Source of the DNA: JBGTFE01 sp041747435
GTDB lineage: Bacteria; Acidobacteriota; Blastocatellia; Pyrinomonadales; Pyrinomonadaceae
DNA: 64,000 bases
Reading direction: 5' to 3'
Assembly (NCBI GenBank): GCA_041747435.1
Contig: JBGTFE010000089.1
Coordinates: forward strand, 1-64,000
How positions within the stretch are numbered: position 1 is the stretch's first letter; each line of letters opens with the position of its first letter. Below the pieces are notes generated by a model, which was not told the DNA's origin, searched no databases, and saw nothing but the letters and a program-made list of their open reading frames with translations. Below are positions 1-9,948 of the stretch, one piece after another. The translations under genes were made by a program, and so were the position numbers.

Positions 1-1
1 A

Positions 2-253
2 GATCATTTCGGCGAACAGGTTTCGACGGGTTACGAACGGTTACTTTTCGATTGTATGACGGGCGACGCGACGCTCTTTCAACGCGCCGATATGGTCGAA
101 GCGAGTTGGCAGATCGTTTCGCCGATTCTCGATGTCTGGCAAGCGATTCCGCCGCGCGAATTTCCGAATTACGAAGCCGGAACTTGGGGACCAACCGAAG
201 CCGACAATCTGATAAATGAATGCGGCGCGAAATGGCGGAACAAGGTTGACTGA
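2..253 (+). CDS. zwf: Glucose-6-phosphate 1-dehydrogenase, C-terminal end (5' truncated by window)
   Basis: This is the last 83 codons of glucose-6-phosphate dehydrogenase, which oxidises glucose 6-phosphate to 6-phosphogluconolactone with NAD(P)+ in the cytoplasm. The frame is open from base 2. It reads through the family-typical block YERLLFDCMTGDATLF, then ADMVEASWQIV and a C-terminal segment with GTWGPTEADNLI, and stops at 253. The start and the catalytic His/Lys region lie upstream of the window. It is followed after 5 bp by the gene for the next enzyme of the pathway, so the two are very likely co-transcribed. An internal ATG at 56 is not a start, because the homology clearly begins before it. 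Confidence 0.93.
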   Translation, partial: DHFGEQVSTGYERLLFDCMTGDATLFQRADMVEASWQIVSPILDVWQAIPPREFPNYEAGTWGPTEADNLINECGAKWRNKVD

Positions 254-258
254 TATTT

Positions 259-993
259 ATGGAAATTAAAGTTTTTGAGACAATCGAAAACCTGAACACA
301 TTTGCCGCCGAAAAATTTATCGAGATCGGAACTCAGGCAATTAAAAATCACGGTCAGTTTACGGTTGCGCTTGCCGGCGGTTCAACTCCGAAAGCACTTT
401 TTCAATTATTGGCAAGCAATAAATATAACAACAAAATCAATTGGAAATCCGTGTTTTTTTTCTTTGGTGACGAAAGAAATGTTTTACCGGATGATGACGA
501 AAGTAATTTTCGGATGGCGAATGAAAATCTTTTTCAACCTTTAAATATTGATTCTGACAATATCTATCGCTGGGAAACTGAAATCGAAAACGTGAAAAAA
601 ATTGCTGAAGTTTATGAAAAAAGCATACAACATTTTTTCCGTGGCTTTCCAAAATTTGATTTGATTTTGCTCGGAATGGGCGATGACAGTCATACGGCTT
701 CGCTGTTTCCATCTACCAAAGCATTAAACGAAATGGAAAAAACCGCAGTTGAAAATCGGGTGGAAAAATTGGAAACGTGGCGATTTACGCTGACTTTTCC
801 CGCAATAAACAATGCCGAAAATATTATTTTTCTAGTTAAGGGCGCAGAAAAAGCCGAAACTTTGAAACGAGTTCTCGAAGGCGAATTCCAGCCGGAAAAG
901 TATCCTTCCCAAAATATAAAACCGGAAAATGGGAAACTTTTTTGGCTGATTGACAAATCAGCCGCCGGGTTACTAAATAAAAATGATGTTTAA
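259..993 (+). CDS. pgl: 6-phosphogluconolactonase
   Basis: A 244-residue 6-phosphogluconolactonase (DevB/Pgl type) that hydrolyses 6-phosphogluconolactone to 6-phosphogluconate, the second step of the oxidative pentose phosphate pathway. The sugar-phosphate-binding loop LAGGSTPK lies at residues 38-45, followed by FFFGDERNV and the signature GMGDDSHTASLFP around residues 139-151. The length is normal for the family (about 230-260). It starts 5 bp after the zwf stop, so zwf and pgl form an operon. The base composition here is more AT-rich than in its neighbours, but no other sign of transfer is visible. Confidence 0.93.
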   Translation: MEIKVFETIENLNTFAAEKFIEIGTQAIKNHGQFTVALAGGSTPKALFQLLASNKYNNKINWKSVFFFFGDERNVLPDDDESNFRMANENLFQPLNIDSDNIYRWETEIENVKKIAEVYEKSIQHFFRGFPKFDLILLGMGDDSHTASLFPSTKALNEMEKTAVENRVEKLETWRFTLTFPAINNAENIIFLVKGAEKAETLKRVLEGEFQPEKYPSQNIKPENGKLFWLIDKSAAGLLNKNDV

Positions 994-1039
994 TTACCAT
1001 TTTTACCAAATCCGATTTACCGTTTACAATTAACTACCA

Positions 1040-2350
1040 ATGGGAATCGAGATTGCCGTTACAATTTTACTGCTTTTCGCGCTCGCTTTTTTGGCTACGA
1101 TTGATATGGCTTTTTCGCAGTTGTCCGATGTCAGTCTGCGGCGCATAGCTTCCGAGGCGGAAGAACTTCAAAAGTCGAGTTCCGCCGAATTTCTGCACGA
1201 AATTCTCGAAAATCGTCCGCATTTCCGTTTCGCGCTTTCGGCGGCAATTCAGGTTTTGTTGGTTATTTTTGCTGTATTTGTGGTGTTGATCGTTTACTAC
1301 TTTTTCCCCGATGCACCTCGCGAGATTCTGATTTATTCCCTGCTTATTTCTCTTTTTTTGTCAGTTGTTTTTCGCCAGATCGTGCCGCGTATTTTGACCG
1401 GAACCAATCCCGAAAGCAAACTGATGCTGCTTCTGCCGCTGGTTCGCCCGCTTTATCGCTTTTGGACGTTTATCACTTATCCGATTTCACTGCTGGTTGG
1501 CAGACGAAAAAAGCGTGAGTTGGAAAACACCATTTTGTCGGACAACAGTGACGAAAATGACGATGACGATTCGGATGAACTTCAGGCATTGATGGAAGTC
1601 GGTGAAGCCGAAGGCATTATCGAACAAAAAGAGCGCGAATTGATCGAACGGATGATCGAATTTACCGACACGGAAGTTGATGAAATAATGACACCGCGCA
1701 CGGAAATCGTCGCGCTTTCGATCAATGCGACGGTACAGAACACGCGCGATCTGATTATCGAGGAAAAATACTCACGACTGCCCGTTTTTCGGGATAATAT
1801 TGACAATATCGAAGGCGTGATATATGTCCGCGATCTGCTACTGGCGTGGACGGAAGGCAGAGAAAACGACACGATCAAATCGCTTTTGCGACCGGCTTAT
1901 TTTGTTCCCGAAACAAAATCCGCCGCCGAACTTTTGAAAAATTTTCAAACCTCTCATTTTCAAATCGCCATCGTCATTGACGAATACGGCGGCGTTGCCG
2001 GACTCGTGACGGTCGAAGACATTCTCGAAGAAATCGTCGGCGAGATCGAAGACGAGGACACCGAAGAAGAAGAAATTATCGAAATCATCGAAGGCGAAGA
2101 CGGTTATTTCGATGTTTTCGGCTCGGTCGAAATCGGCAAGATCGAGAGGCTTTTCGGAATGGAAATCGAAGACGACGATTTTACGACCATTGCCGGACTG
2201 GTAATGAGCGAGATCGGATACATTCCTAAAACAGGTGAAAAACTGAATTTTCGCGGTCTCGACGTTGATGTTCTCCAATCCGATGATAAAAAGATTCATC
2301 TGCTCAGATTGCGCCGGTCAAACGGCGAATCCGGCGAAAATATAAGTTAG
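1040..2350 (+). CDS. CorC/HlyC-family membrane protein (CNNM + CBS pair + CorC_HlyC domain)
   Basis: A 436-residue inner-membrane protein of the CNNM/CorC family, often annotated as hemolysin or Mg2+/Co2+ efflux protein. Residues 1-165 carry about four hydrophobic segments (DUF21/CNNM domain). An acidic linker follows (around residues 170-190), then a CBS pair (about 205-330; visible blocks EIMTPRTEIVAL, YSRLPVF, IDEYGGVAGLVTVEDILEEIVGEI) and the small C-terminal transporter-associated CorC_HlyC domain (about 350-430). CBS pairs in this family bind adenosine nucleotides. It lies 46 bp after pgl and may be co-transcribed with it. The transported ion cannot be decided from sequence. Confidence 0.88.
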   Translation: MGIEIAVTILLLFALAFLATIDMAFSQLSDVSLRRIASEAEELQKSSSAEFLHEILENRPHFRFALSAAIQVLLVIFAVFVVLIVYYFFPDAPREILIYSLLISLFLSVVFRQIVPRILTGTNPESKLMLLLPLVRPLYRFWTFITYPISLLVGRRKKRELENTILSDNSDENDDDDSDELQALMEVGEAEGIIEQKERELIERMIEFTDTEVDEIMTPRTEIVALSINATVQNTRDLIIEEKYSRLPVFRDNIDNIEGVIYVRDLLLAWTEGRENDTIKSLLRPAYFVPETKSAAELLKNFQTSHFQIAIVIDEYGGVAGLVTVEDILEEIVGEIEDEDTEEEEIIEIIEGEDGYFDVFGSVEIGKIERLFGMEIEDDDFTTIAGLVMSEIGYIPKTGEKLNFRGLDVDVLQSDDKKIHLLRLRRSNGESGENIS

Positions 2351-2552
2351 GTGATTTGAAATTTACTGATATGTATTTACTTGACAATTTCTGCACAATG
2401 GATTTCAATATACAAAGTTTGTCCGATAAAATAAACTGACTGATCAGAAACAGTCCCCTAAATCCATCCTTATTTATACGCTATTATTCATTTAGTTATT
2501 CGAGTATTTAAAACCCGAATTCCGTATTTATAATCTAAAGGAGGATTTACAA

Positions 2553-5375
2553 ATGAAAAAAAATGAAGCGGCGGAGGTTAGAACACCGCTCTTATTGGTT
2601 TTAATTATTTTGGGATTGACGGCAACACTATTTTTCTTGCCTTTCCAATATCGCTCCCAGGCTAACAATAAAAGTAAAGGACTTTTTACGAAAACGGAAA
2701 GTCATGCGGACGGCTTGGAAAACTACGATATTCGTGAGCAGGTAGGTCAGGATATTGAAGACGCTTTTCTGAAATATCGTCAAAATGCGGGCAAAGATTC
2801 GGCGATAGTTGCCGACATCCGTGACGGATTTGTTCGCGGTGAAGAAATTCTACGGGCAAAAGTTTCGACCTTAAAAGTCGAATACAATAATGATTTACGC
2901 ATTCCCGAGGTTATTACGCCCGATATTTGGCGACCCGAAGTCGAGCGTTTGACCGCGCCTTCCGAAATGAAGCGTTCCGAAATACTCCGCGATTTTGTCA
3001 AACAAAACAACAACTTGATCGGTGTCAGCGATAATCAAGCCGATAATTTGAAAGTTACGGCTGATTATACCAACCCGAACAGCGAAATTTCATTTGCCCA
3101 TCTGGAACAAACAATTAACGGTATTCCAGTTTTTCGCGGTGAAGTCAAAGCCGGTTTCACAAAGTCGGGCGAAATAATTCGGGTGATTAACAATCTGGCT
3201 CCCGGCTTGGACTATGAAAATATTTCAACTGATTTTCGCAATCCGGTTGATGCTGTCGAAGCGGCGTATCGTGATATCAACGCTGAACCGACAAAGCTCG
3301 ACACACAATTTAACGATTCGTTGTCGAACGATTTGAAAGCGGTTTTCGGAAACGGCGATTGGGCAACCGTCGCTGAAAAAATGTATTTTCCGACCGAACC
3401 CGGCATCGCAATTCCGTCTTGGCGCGTCCTTATCTGGCAACCCGTCAATGCTTTTTATGTCATTGTTGACGCGGAATCGGGCAGAATGCTCTGGCGCAAA
3501 AACATTACTGAAGACCAGACGCAGAGCGCGACTTTTGATGTTTATGCCAACAGCAACGGCTACATTGACGGCGCGGACAGTCCGTCTCCTTTTTCGCCGG
3601 GACCGTTAAATCCGACAACCGGACAACAAGGCGCAATTATCGCTCGAAACTTACGCACATTGATCGGAAATGAAGCACCGAATACTTTTAACAACAACGG
3701 CTGGATCACCGACAACACCAACATAACTGACGGAAACGCGCTGGAAGCCGGCATTGACCGCGACGGAATTAACGGCGTTGATGCAACACAAACGGGCAAT
3801 GGAGCGTGTCCGGGCGCAGGCTGCCGCACGTTCACTTCGACGTGGAATCCGCCGCCGGGAAATCCCACGCCGGGAGATTCGCCGCTGACCGCCCAAGCGC
3901 AACGCGGCGCAGTAATTCAGATGTTTTACATTATGAATCTTTATCACGACGCGCTCTACAAAGTCGGATTTACAGAAGCGGCGCGAAACTTCCAACAAGA
4001 CAATTTCGGACGCGGCGGCGCAGGCGCAGACCGCGTTTCGGGCGAAGGTCAGGATTCGTCGGGAACGAACAATGCAAACTTTTCGACTCCCGCTGACGGC
4101 GGTCGCGGACGGATGCAGATGTATCTTTGGACAGGTCCGACTCCCGATTATGACGGAACGACCGATGCCGAAGTGATTATTCACGAAGTTACGCACGGAC
4201 TTTCAAATCGTCTGCACGGCAACGCTTCGGGGCTTTCGACCAATATGTCGCGCGGGATGGGCGAAGGCTGGTCGGATTTTTATTCATATACATTGCTTTC
4301 CGAACCTTCCGATCCGATTGATGCCGTTTATACGACCGGCGGTTATGCGACCTATCTCGGAGCGGCTGGTTTTACCGGAAACTATTATTACGGTATCAGA
4401 CGTTTTCCGCGTGCGCCGATCACCTTTTTAGGTCCGAACGGAAAACCGCATAATCCGTATACTTTTCGTTATTTGAACTCCGATTGTAATACATTGATCG
4501 GAACCACCACGTCAAATCCGCCGCCGAATAGCGCGTATCCGCGCGGACCTTACGGCGCAACGCAATGCGACGCGGTTCATAATGCCGGTGAAGTCTGGAG
4601 CAGTGCTTTGTGGGAAGTTCGCAACCGGATGGTTCAGCGTCTCGGTCATACCGCCGGAACAACCCGCGTTTTGCAGGTTGTGACCGACGGAATGAAGCTC
4701 GCGCCGCTCGGACCGACCTTTTTACAGGAACGCGACGCGATTCTTTCCGCCGCATCCGTTTTCGGGGCTGATGATGTGAATGATGTCCGCGAAGGTTTCC
4801 GCGTGCGCGGGATGGGTTTTAGCGCAAGTATTCAATCAGCGTCTCCGGCGGCTGTCACCGAAGCATTCGATACCTGGGGAGCTCCGAATCAACCACCGAC
4901 GGCTTCATTTACGTTTAGCTGCGCGGGGCTGACCTGTAATTTCAACGGCAGTGCATCAAACGATCCCGACGGTTCGATTGTCAGCTATTCGTGGAACTTC
5001 GGCGACGGCACGACCGGAAGCGGAGCGACACCGACTAAAACCTATTCGTCAAGCGGAACGCGCACAGTCACGCTGACTGTCACCGATAACGGCGGAGCAA
5101 CCGGAAATACTTCGCAGTCCGTAACTGTCACCGCGCCACCCGTAAACATTACTTTGAGCGTTACAACACAAAGAAGAGGCAACCGAACAACCGCCAATCT
5201 GAGTTGGACGGGAGCGAGCGGTTCGGTCAATGTTTATCGGAACGGCTCGATCATCGCCACCGTGTCGGGAACAACCTACGCCGACAATCTCGGACGCGGC
5301 AGCGGCACGGCAACCTATCAGGTTTGCAATGCCGGAACTACGACCTGCTCAAATCAGGTAACGATCAATTATTAA
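2553..5375 (+). CDS. Secreted M36 (fungalysin-type) zinc metallopeptidase with PKD domain
   Basis: A 940-residue secreted endopeptidase. Residues 12-31 form a hydrophobic signal sequence. An FTP/PepSY-like inhibitory propeptide spans roughly 130-300. The M36 catalytic domain follows, with the zinc motif HEVTH at residues 544-548 and the downstream glutamate ligand in GMGEGWSD (Glu571). Residues 781-862 are a PKD domain (PDGSIVSYSWNFGDGT) and the last 75 or so residues are a fibronectin-like beta domain. These C-terminal modules probably bind substrate or surface. The start is supported by a strong AAAGGAGG Shine-Dalgarno at 2538-2545. The gene stands alone, with 200 bp of AT-rich upstream DNA and a perfect hairpin after it. 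The likely role is degradation of external protein. Propeptide processing is inferred from the family. Confidence 0.92.
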   Translation: MKKNEAAEVRTPLLLVLIILGLTATLFFLPFQYRSQANNKSKGLFTKTESHADGLENYDIREQVGQDIEDAFLKYRQNAGKDSAIVADIRDGFVRGEEILRAKVSTLKVEYNNDLRIPEVITPDIWRPEVERLTAPSEMKRSEILRDFVKQNNNLIGVSDNQADNLKVTADYTNPNSEISFAHLEQTINGIPVFRGEVKAGFTKSGEIIRVINNLAPGLDYENISTDFRNPVDAVEAAYRDINAEPTKLDTQFNDSLSNDLKAVFGNGDWATVAEKMYFPTEPGIAIPSWRVLIWQPVNAFYVIVDAESGRMLWRKNITEDQTQSATFDVYANSNGYIDGADSPSPFSPGPLNPTTGQQGAIIARNLRTLIGNEAPNTFNNNGWITDNTNITDGNALEAGIDRDGINGVDATQTGNGACPGAGCRTFTSTWNPPPGNPTPGDSPLTAQAQRGAVIQMFYIMNLYHDALYKVGFTEAARNFQQDNFGRGGAGADRVSGEGQDSSGTNNANFSTPADGGRGRMQMYLWTGPTPDYDGTTDAEVIIHEVTHGLSNRLHGNASGLSTNMSRGMGEGWSDFYSYTLLSEPSDPIDAVYTTGGYATYLGAAGFTGNYYYGIRRFPRAPITFLGPNGKPHNPYTFRYLNSDCNTLIGTTTSNPPPNSAYPRGPYGATQCDAVHNAGEVWSSALWEVRNRMVQRLGHTAGTTRVLQVVTDGMKLAPLGPTFLQERDAILSAASVFGADDVNDVREGFRVRGMGFSASIQSASPAAVTEAFDTWGAPNQPPTASFTFSCAGLTCNFNGSASNDPDGSIVSYSWNFGDGTTGSGATPTKTYSSSGTRTVTLTVTDNGGATGNTSQSVTVTAPPVNITLSVTTQRRGNRTTANLSWTGASGSVNVYRNGSIIATVSGTTYADNLGRGSGTATYQVCNAGTTTCSNQVTINY

Positions 5376-5392
5376 CATTCCCTGTTAATATA

Positions 5393-5443
5393 AATCGAAA
5401 AAAGAAAGCCTTGATAAAATTTCAAGGCTTTCTTTTTTCGATT
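5393..5443 (+). terminator. Strong intrinsic terminator after the M36 peptidase
   Basis: A 22-bp perfect inverted repeat (arms 5393-5414 and 5422-5443) with a 7-nt loop. The core stem is GAAAGCCTTGA/TCAAGGCTTTC and a run of six T follows on the + strand. It lies 17 bp after the peptidase stop codon. The A-run before the stem makes the structure nearly symmetric, but there is no minus-strand gene for it to serve. Confidence 0.88.
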
Positions 5444-5484
5444 CGCAATATCGAACCGGTCAATTTATTTTGTAAAAATTTATG

Positions 5485-5493
5485 TGTTAGAAT
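5485..5493 (+). promoter_or_regulatory. Possible extended -10 promoter of the peroxiredoxin gene
   Basis: The sequence TGTTAGAAT fits an extended -10 element (TGn plus TAGAAT). It lies between the terminator of the peptidase gene and the peroxiredoxin start, about 98 bp upstream of that ATG. No good -35 box is visible at the right distance, so the call rests on the -10 alone. Confidence 0.35.
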
Positions 5494-5591
5494 TTCAATA
5501 AAGTTTTTTGGAGAAAATTTTTAAAATGGGGTTTCATATCGTTTGGAGCCGCAAAATTATAAAGATTCTATAAAATTAAGGAGTAAATATT

Positions 5592-6227
5592 ATGGCTATC
5601 AGACTTGGCGACGAAGCACCGGATTTTACAGCGGAAACGACCGAAGGCGAAATCCGTTTTCACGAATGGTTGGGCAACGATTGGGGCGTTTTATTTTCGC
5701 ACCCGAAAGATTACACGCCCGTCTGCACGACCGAACTCGGGATGGCGGCGAAGCTCAAACCCGAATTCGACAAACGCGGCGTAAAGGTTATCGGTTTGAG
5801 CGTTGACCCGCTCGAATCGCACAAAGGCTGGGAAAAAGACATCGAGGAAACGCAAGGCACCGCCGTTAATTTCCCGATGATCTCCGATGCGGACAAAAAG
5901 GTTTCCGATCTTTACGATATGATCCATCCGAACGCCAGCGACACATTTACGGTGCGTTCGGTTTACGTCGTCGGTCCGGATAAAAAAGTAAAACTAATGA
6001 TCACATATCCGGCAAGCACGGGGCGAAATTTCGACGAAATTCTGCGCGTGATCGATTCGCTGCAACTTACGGCAAATTACAGCGTTGCGACGCCCGTAAA
6101 TTGGAACGACGGCGACGACTGCATCATCCTTCCGTCGCTTTCGGACGAAGACGCGCGCGCGAAATTTCCTGCCGGTTGGGACGCGGTCAGACCCTATCTA
6201 AGGATCACAAAACAGCCGAATAAGTAA
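5592..6227 (+). CDS. 1-Cys (Prx6-type) peroxiredoxin
   Basis: A 211-residue peroxiredoxin that reduces H2O2 and organic peroxides through a peroxidatic cysteine. The active-site block HPKDYTPVCTTELG puts Cys45 in the PxxxT/SxxC context. The C-terminal extension VNWNDGDDCIILPSLSDEDA is typical of the Prx6/AhpC2 subfamily, which is longer than the 2-Cys AhpC group. A second cysteine lies in that extension, so a 2-Cys mechanism cannot be excluded. The start follows the good ribosome site AAGGAG (ttaaggagtaaatattATG). It appears monocistronic, between the M36 gene and the sensor kinase. The cellular reductant is not identifiable from the window. Confidence 0.92.
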   Translation: MAIRLGDEAPDFTAETTEGEIRFHEWLGNDWGVLFSHPKDYTPVCTTELGMAAKLKPEFDKRGVKVIGLSVDPLESHKGWEKDIEETQGTAVNFPMISDADKKVSDLYDMIHPNASDTFTVRSVYVVGPDKKVKLMITYPASTGRNFDEILRVIDSLQLTANYSVATPVNWNDGDDCIILPSLSDEDARAKFPAGWDAVRPYLRITKQPNK

Positions 6228-6330
6228 GAGACAGATGGTAAACACAGACTAATTAAGATTTCTCCCTCTTTTCATTTTTCACTTTCTTCTTCCTTTTCCC
6301 GCGCCACTAAGCTAAAATTGAGCTGTATTT

Positions 6331-9300
6331 GTGAGCTTAATTCTTCAATTGGATCTTAAGATGCTGGACAAAGAAACCAATTCCATACGCGAGAACGAAG
6401 AACATCTGCAGCGCGCGCGGCTCGCGGCAATCGTCGAATCATCCGAAGACGCGATCATCAGCAAAGATCTTGAAGGGATAATTACGAGCTGGAATCGGGG
6501 CGCGGAGAAATTATTCGGCTACACGGCTGACGAAACAATCGGAAAGCCGATCACAATTCTTATACCACGCAGACTCATAGACGAAGAGCCGATGATACTC
6601 GAACGCATCCGACGCGGCGAGCAGATCGCTAATCACGAAACCATCCGACGCCGGAAAGACGGACGGGAAATAAACATTTCGCTTACCGTTTCTCCGATCC
6701 GCAGCGAAGCCGGATATATTATCGGCGCGTCAAAGATCGCCCGCGATATCACCGAACGCGTCACAACCGAAGAAGTTCTGCGCGAAAATCAAATGATGCT
6801 CGCGCTGGCGATGCAAAGCAGTCATATGGGCGCGTGGCAGCACGACATCACGACTGGCATCGTTATTTGGAGCGACGAGCTTGAAGAGATCTTCGGGCTC
6901 GAAAAAGGCGGCTTCGGCGAAACACGCGCCGCTTTCTATGAGTTGATACACGAAGACGATCGCGAAAAGGTTTGGGGCGAAGTCGAGCAAGCCGTCGCCG
7001 AACACCGTGATTATGCGGTCGAATTTCGCTTCTATCACACGGACGGCAGCATTCGCTGGATGGAAGGTCGCGGACAGGCGGTTTATTCCGATAAAGGCGA
7101 ACCCGTCAGGCTTTACGGTATCGGTATCGATATCACCGAGCGCAAAAATACCGAAGCCTCCGTCCGCCAATCGGAAAAACTTTATCGAACGTTATTTGAT
7201 CTGGTGCCCATCGCTGTTTATACGTGCGACGCAAACGGCTTGATCACGGAATATAACCAGCGCGCGGTCGAATTGTGGGGACGCGAGCCGAGAAAGCACG
7301 ATCCAGAAGACAAATTTTGCGGTTCGTTCAAAATTTTCTACCCGGACGGACGAACGATGCCGCATGAAAAGTGCCCCATGGCGCGAGTTTTGCGGGGCGA
7401 GACATTGACACAAGGCGAATTGGAAATTCTTGTTGAACGACCCGACGGCGTGCGTAGAAATATAGTTCCGAGCCCGCAGCTCTTGAAGAATGAGCGCGGC
7501 GAATCGATCGGCGCAATAAACTGTCTTTACGACTTCACTGAAACCAAGCAAACTCAGAAAAAACTCATCGACGTAGAACGCCGTGCAGCGGAAGACTATC
7601 AGGCGCTTTTGTCGCGTATGGTTCCGCTGGCTCAAGCGCTTGGCACGGCGCGCAAACTTTTGACGGTTTATCGCACGGTTGGTGAATTCGTCCGCGCTTC
7701 AATGCCCTGCTCCGCTTTTTTTATTTCGTTTCACGACGCCGCGGAAAATCTACGAACGGCTGCGTATGCGTGGGGAAACGAGGGTGAGGTCGACGTATCG
7801 AAATTACCGCCGATGAATCTTACCGCTGACGGCGGACCGAATTCGCAGGCGATCTTCCAAAACAAATCGGTGATTGTCAATGATTACTGGGACTTTATGC
7901 AGAAACGCCCGCACGTTGTTTTACAGGAAAACGGTAAAGATCCGCATTCGGCAGCGGTTGTTCCGATGAAAGTGATGAACCGGATTCTCGGAACCTTCGA
8001 AGTGCAGGCGTACGAGAAAAATGCTTTTTCGGACGAACATATAGTCGCTCTCGAAATGGTCGCGAATCTTGCGGCGGTCGCTATCGAAAACGTTCGCCTG
8101 CTCGAAACCGAACAGTTTGCCCGCGAGGAAGCCGAACAACGCTGGCGCGAAGGCGAAATTCTTCAATCCGTCAGCCGAACGCTTGTCGGCGCGTTCGAGC
8201 TCGACGCCGTCACCGAAATTATCTGCAAAGCCATACGGGAACTGCTGCAATCGGACGGCGCGACATTTGTGCTGCACGAAAAAGATAGTGTTCATTACAA
8301 GGATGAAAATGCGATCTCTCCGCTTTGGAAAGGCAGAAAATTTCCGATCGATTGCTGCATATCGGGTTGGTCCATCCGCGAGCGAAAACCGGTTGCGATC
8401 GCTGATATTTATGCAGACGATCGAATCCCGCACGATGCGTATAGTTCCACTTTTGTGAAGAGCCTGGCGATGATGCCCGTTGGACCGGACGAACCGGTCG
8501 CGGCGATAGGGGCATATTGGGCAACTCATCACGAAGCGACAAGATATGAAGTCGGGCTTTTGCAATCGCTCGCAAATCTCGCCGATCTTGCACTCTCAAA
8601 CGCACGTTCTTATGAGAAAATGCGCCGGGCACGAAGCGAAGCCGAAGCTGCAAATCGCGCGAAGGATGAATTTTTGTCGGTACTCTCGCACGAGCTGCGC
8701 ACACCGCTAAATGCGATGCTCGGCTGGATTAGAATGCTCGGCTCCGGTGAGTTGGATACGGGACAGACCGCGCAGGCTGTCGAAACGATCGAGCGCAACG
8801 CTCGCTTGCAGAACCATTTGATCGAGGATCTTCTCGACGTTTCACGCATAATATCCGGCAATATGAGGATCGATAAAGAGGAAGTGAATATTGTTTCAAT
8901 CGTAAAAACGTGTGTTGAAACCGCGCTTCCGTCCGCACGTCAAAAAAATCTGTCGCTCGCCTTTCAGAGCAGTCTGGCGCAGCAAGAGCTAATGGGCGAC
9001 ACCGTTCGGCTACAGCAGATCGTGAATAACTTGATCAATAACGCAGTCAAATTCACTCCGGACGGCGGCAGTATTTCCGTAACGTTGGAGCCAGCGGTCA
9101 AAAAGGTTCAGATCAAAGTCGAGGATACGGGAATCGGCATCTCGCCCGAATTTCTTCCGATGATATTTGATCGATTTAAGCAGGCGGACAGCACTACAAA
9201 ACGCGCCCATACGGGACTCGGTCTTGGCTTGACGATCGTTCGGCATTTGACGGAGCTTCACGGCGGAAAAGTGAAGGTTTTTAGCGGCGGCGAAGCACAC

Positions 9301-9789
9301 GGCTCAACCTTTATTATCGAACTTCCGGTCACTCCCGGCTTGAGCGGATCTGCGTTTTCCGAAAATGGCGCGACCAAACCAGAAAATAATTCTAAATTGA
9401 AAGGTGCCAGGATCATGCTCGTCGATGACGATTGCGAAGGAATTCAGCCGCTGCAAATTTTGCTGGAAACTCAACAAGCCAATGTATTTTGCGCCGAATC
9501 GGCGAAAGAAGCGCTTGAAAAGCTTTCCGAAGAGCGGTTCGACATCCTCATTAGCGACATCGGAATGCCCGGAATGGACGGATTCGAACTGATCGACAAA
9601 GTGCGGAAACTTACGGATCGCCAGAATTATCGTTTGCCCGCCATCGCGCTGACGGCGTATGCCGCTTCTGAAGACCGCGAGCGCGTTCTTTCCGCAGGTT
9701 ACAAGACGCACCTCACCAAGCCCGTCGATTTCGATGATTTTCTCTCAACCGTTGATCGATTGTTGAACGGTGACGCGGGAAAAGTCTAA
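6331..9789 (+). CDS. Cytoplasmic hybrid sensor histidine kinase (PAS3-GAF2-HisKA-HATPase-REC)
   Basis: An 1152-residue hybrid histidine kinase without membrane segments. There are three PAS/PAC modules (about residues 28-145, 150-275 and 285-405; SSEDAIISKDLEGIITSWNRG marks the first), two GAF modules (about 440-590 and 610-760), and HisKA with phosphoacceptor His787 in FLSVLSHELRTPLN. The HATPase domain spans about 895-1005 (NNLINNAVKFTPDGG, DTGIGI, GLGLGL). A receiver domain follows (about 1025-1145) with phosphoacceptor Asp1076 in LISDIGMPGMDG and a conserved TKP lysine. The start is uncertain: GTG at 6331 has no clear ribosome site and ATG at 6361 is equally possible. No partner regulator or HPt gene is adjacent, so the output is unknown. 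A signal bound by PAS/GAF (redox, light or small molecule) is a family expectation only. Confidence 0.9.
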   Translation: MSLILQLDLKMLDKETNSIRENEEHLQRARLAAIVESSEDAIISKDLEGIITSWNRGAEKLFGYTADETIGKPITILIPRRLIDEEPMILERIRRGEQIANHETIRRRKDGREINISLTVSPIRSEAGYIIGASKIARDITERVTTEEVLRENQMMLALAMQSSHMGAWQHDITTGIVIWSDELEEIFGLEKGGFGETRAAFYELIHEDDREKVWGEVEQAVAEHRDYAVEFRFYHTDGSIRWMEGRGQAVYSDKGEPVRLYGIGIDITERKNTEASVRQSEKLYRTLFDLVPIAVYTCDANGLITEYNQRAVELWGREPRKHDPEDKFCGSFKIFYPDGRTMPHEKCPMARVLRGETLTQGELEILVERPDGVRRNIVPSPQLLKNERGESIGAINCLYDFTETKQTQKKLIDVERRAAEDYQALLSRMVPLAQALGTARKLLTVYRTVGEFVRASMPCSAFFISFHDAAENLRTAAYAWGNEGEVDVSKLPPMNLTADGGPNSQAIFQNKSVIVNDYWDFMQKRPHVVLQENGKDPHSAAVVPMKVMNRILGTFEVQAYEKNAFSDEHIVALEMVANLAAVAIENVRLLETEQFAREEAEQRWREGEILQSVSRTLVGAFELDAVTEIICKAIRELLQSDGATFVLHEKDSVHYKDENAISPLWKGRKFPIDCCISGWSIRERKPVAIADIYADDRIPHDAYSSTFVKSLAMMPVGPDEPVAAIGAYWATHHEATRYEVGLLQSLANLADLALSNARSYEKMRRARSEAEAANRAKDEFLSVLSHELRTPLNAMLGWIRMLGSGELDTGQTAQAVETIERNARLQNHLIEDLLDVSRIISGNMRIDKEEVNIVSIVKTCVETALPSARQKNLSLAFQSSLAQQELMGDTVRLQQIVNNLINNAVKFTPDGGSISVTLEPAVKKVQIKVEDTGIGISPEFLPMIFDRFKQADSTTKRAHTGLGLGLTIVRHLTELHGGKVKVFSGGEAHGSTFIIELPVTPGLSGSAFSENGATKPENNSKLKGARIMLVDDDCEGIQPLQILLETQQANVFCAESAKEALEKLSEERFDILISDIGMPGMDGFELIDKVRKLTDRQNYRLPAIALTAYAASEDRERVLSAGYKTHLTKPVDFDDFLSTVDRLLNGDAGKV

Positions 9790-9948
9790 TTGAATTTGCC
9801 ATCGCATCCGCCGCCGAATATTATTAACTTACCTAAGATTTGATTTACCCACTCGCTTGGGTACCGAAAAATTCGGAAGATGTTCTTTATCTTCGCATTG
9901 AGCCGATATATTCGGCAAAAACAACCTATTTTAAAATGGAGAAACTAC

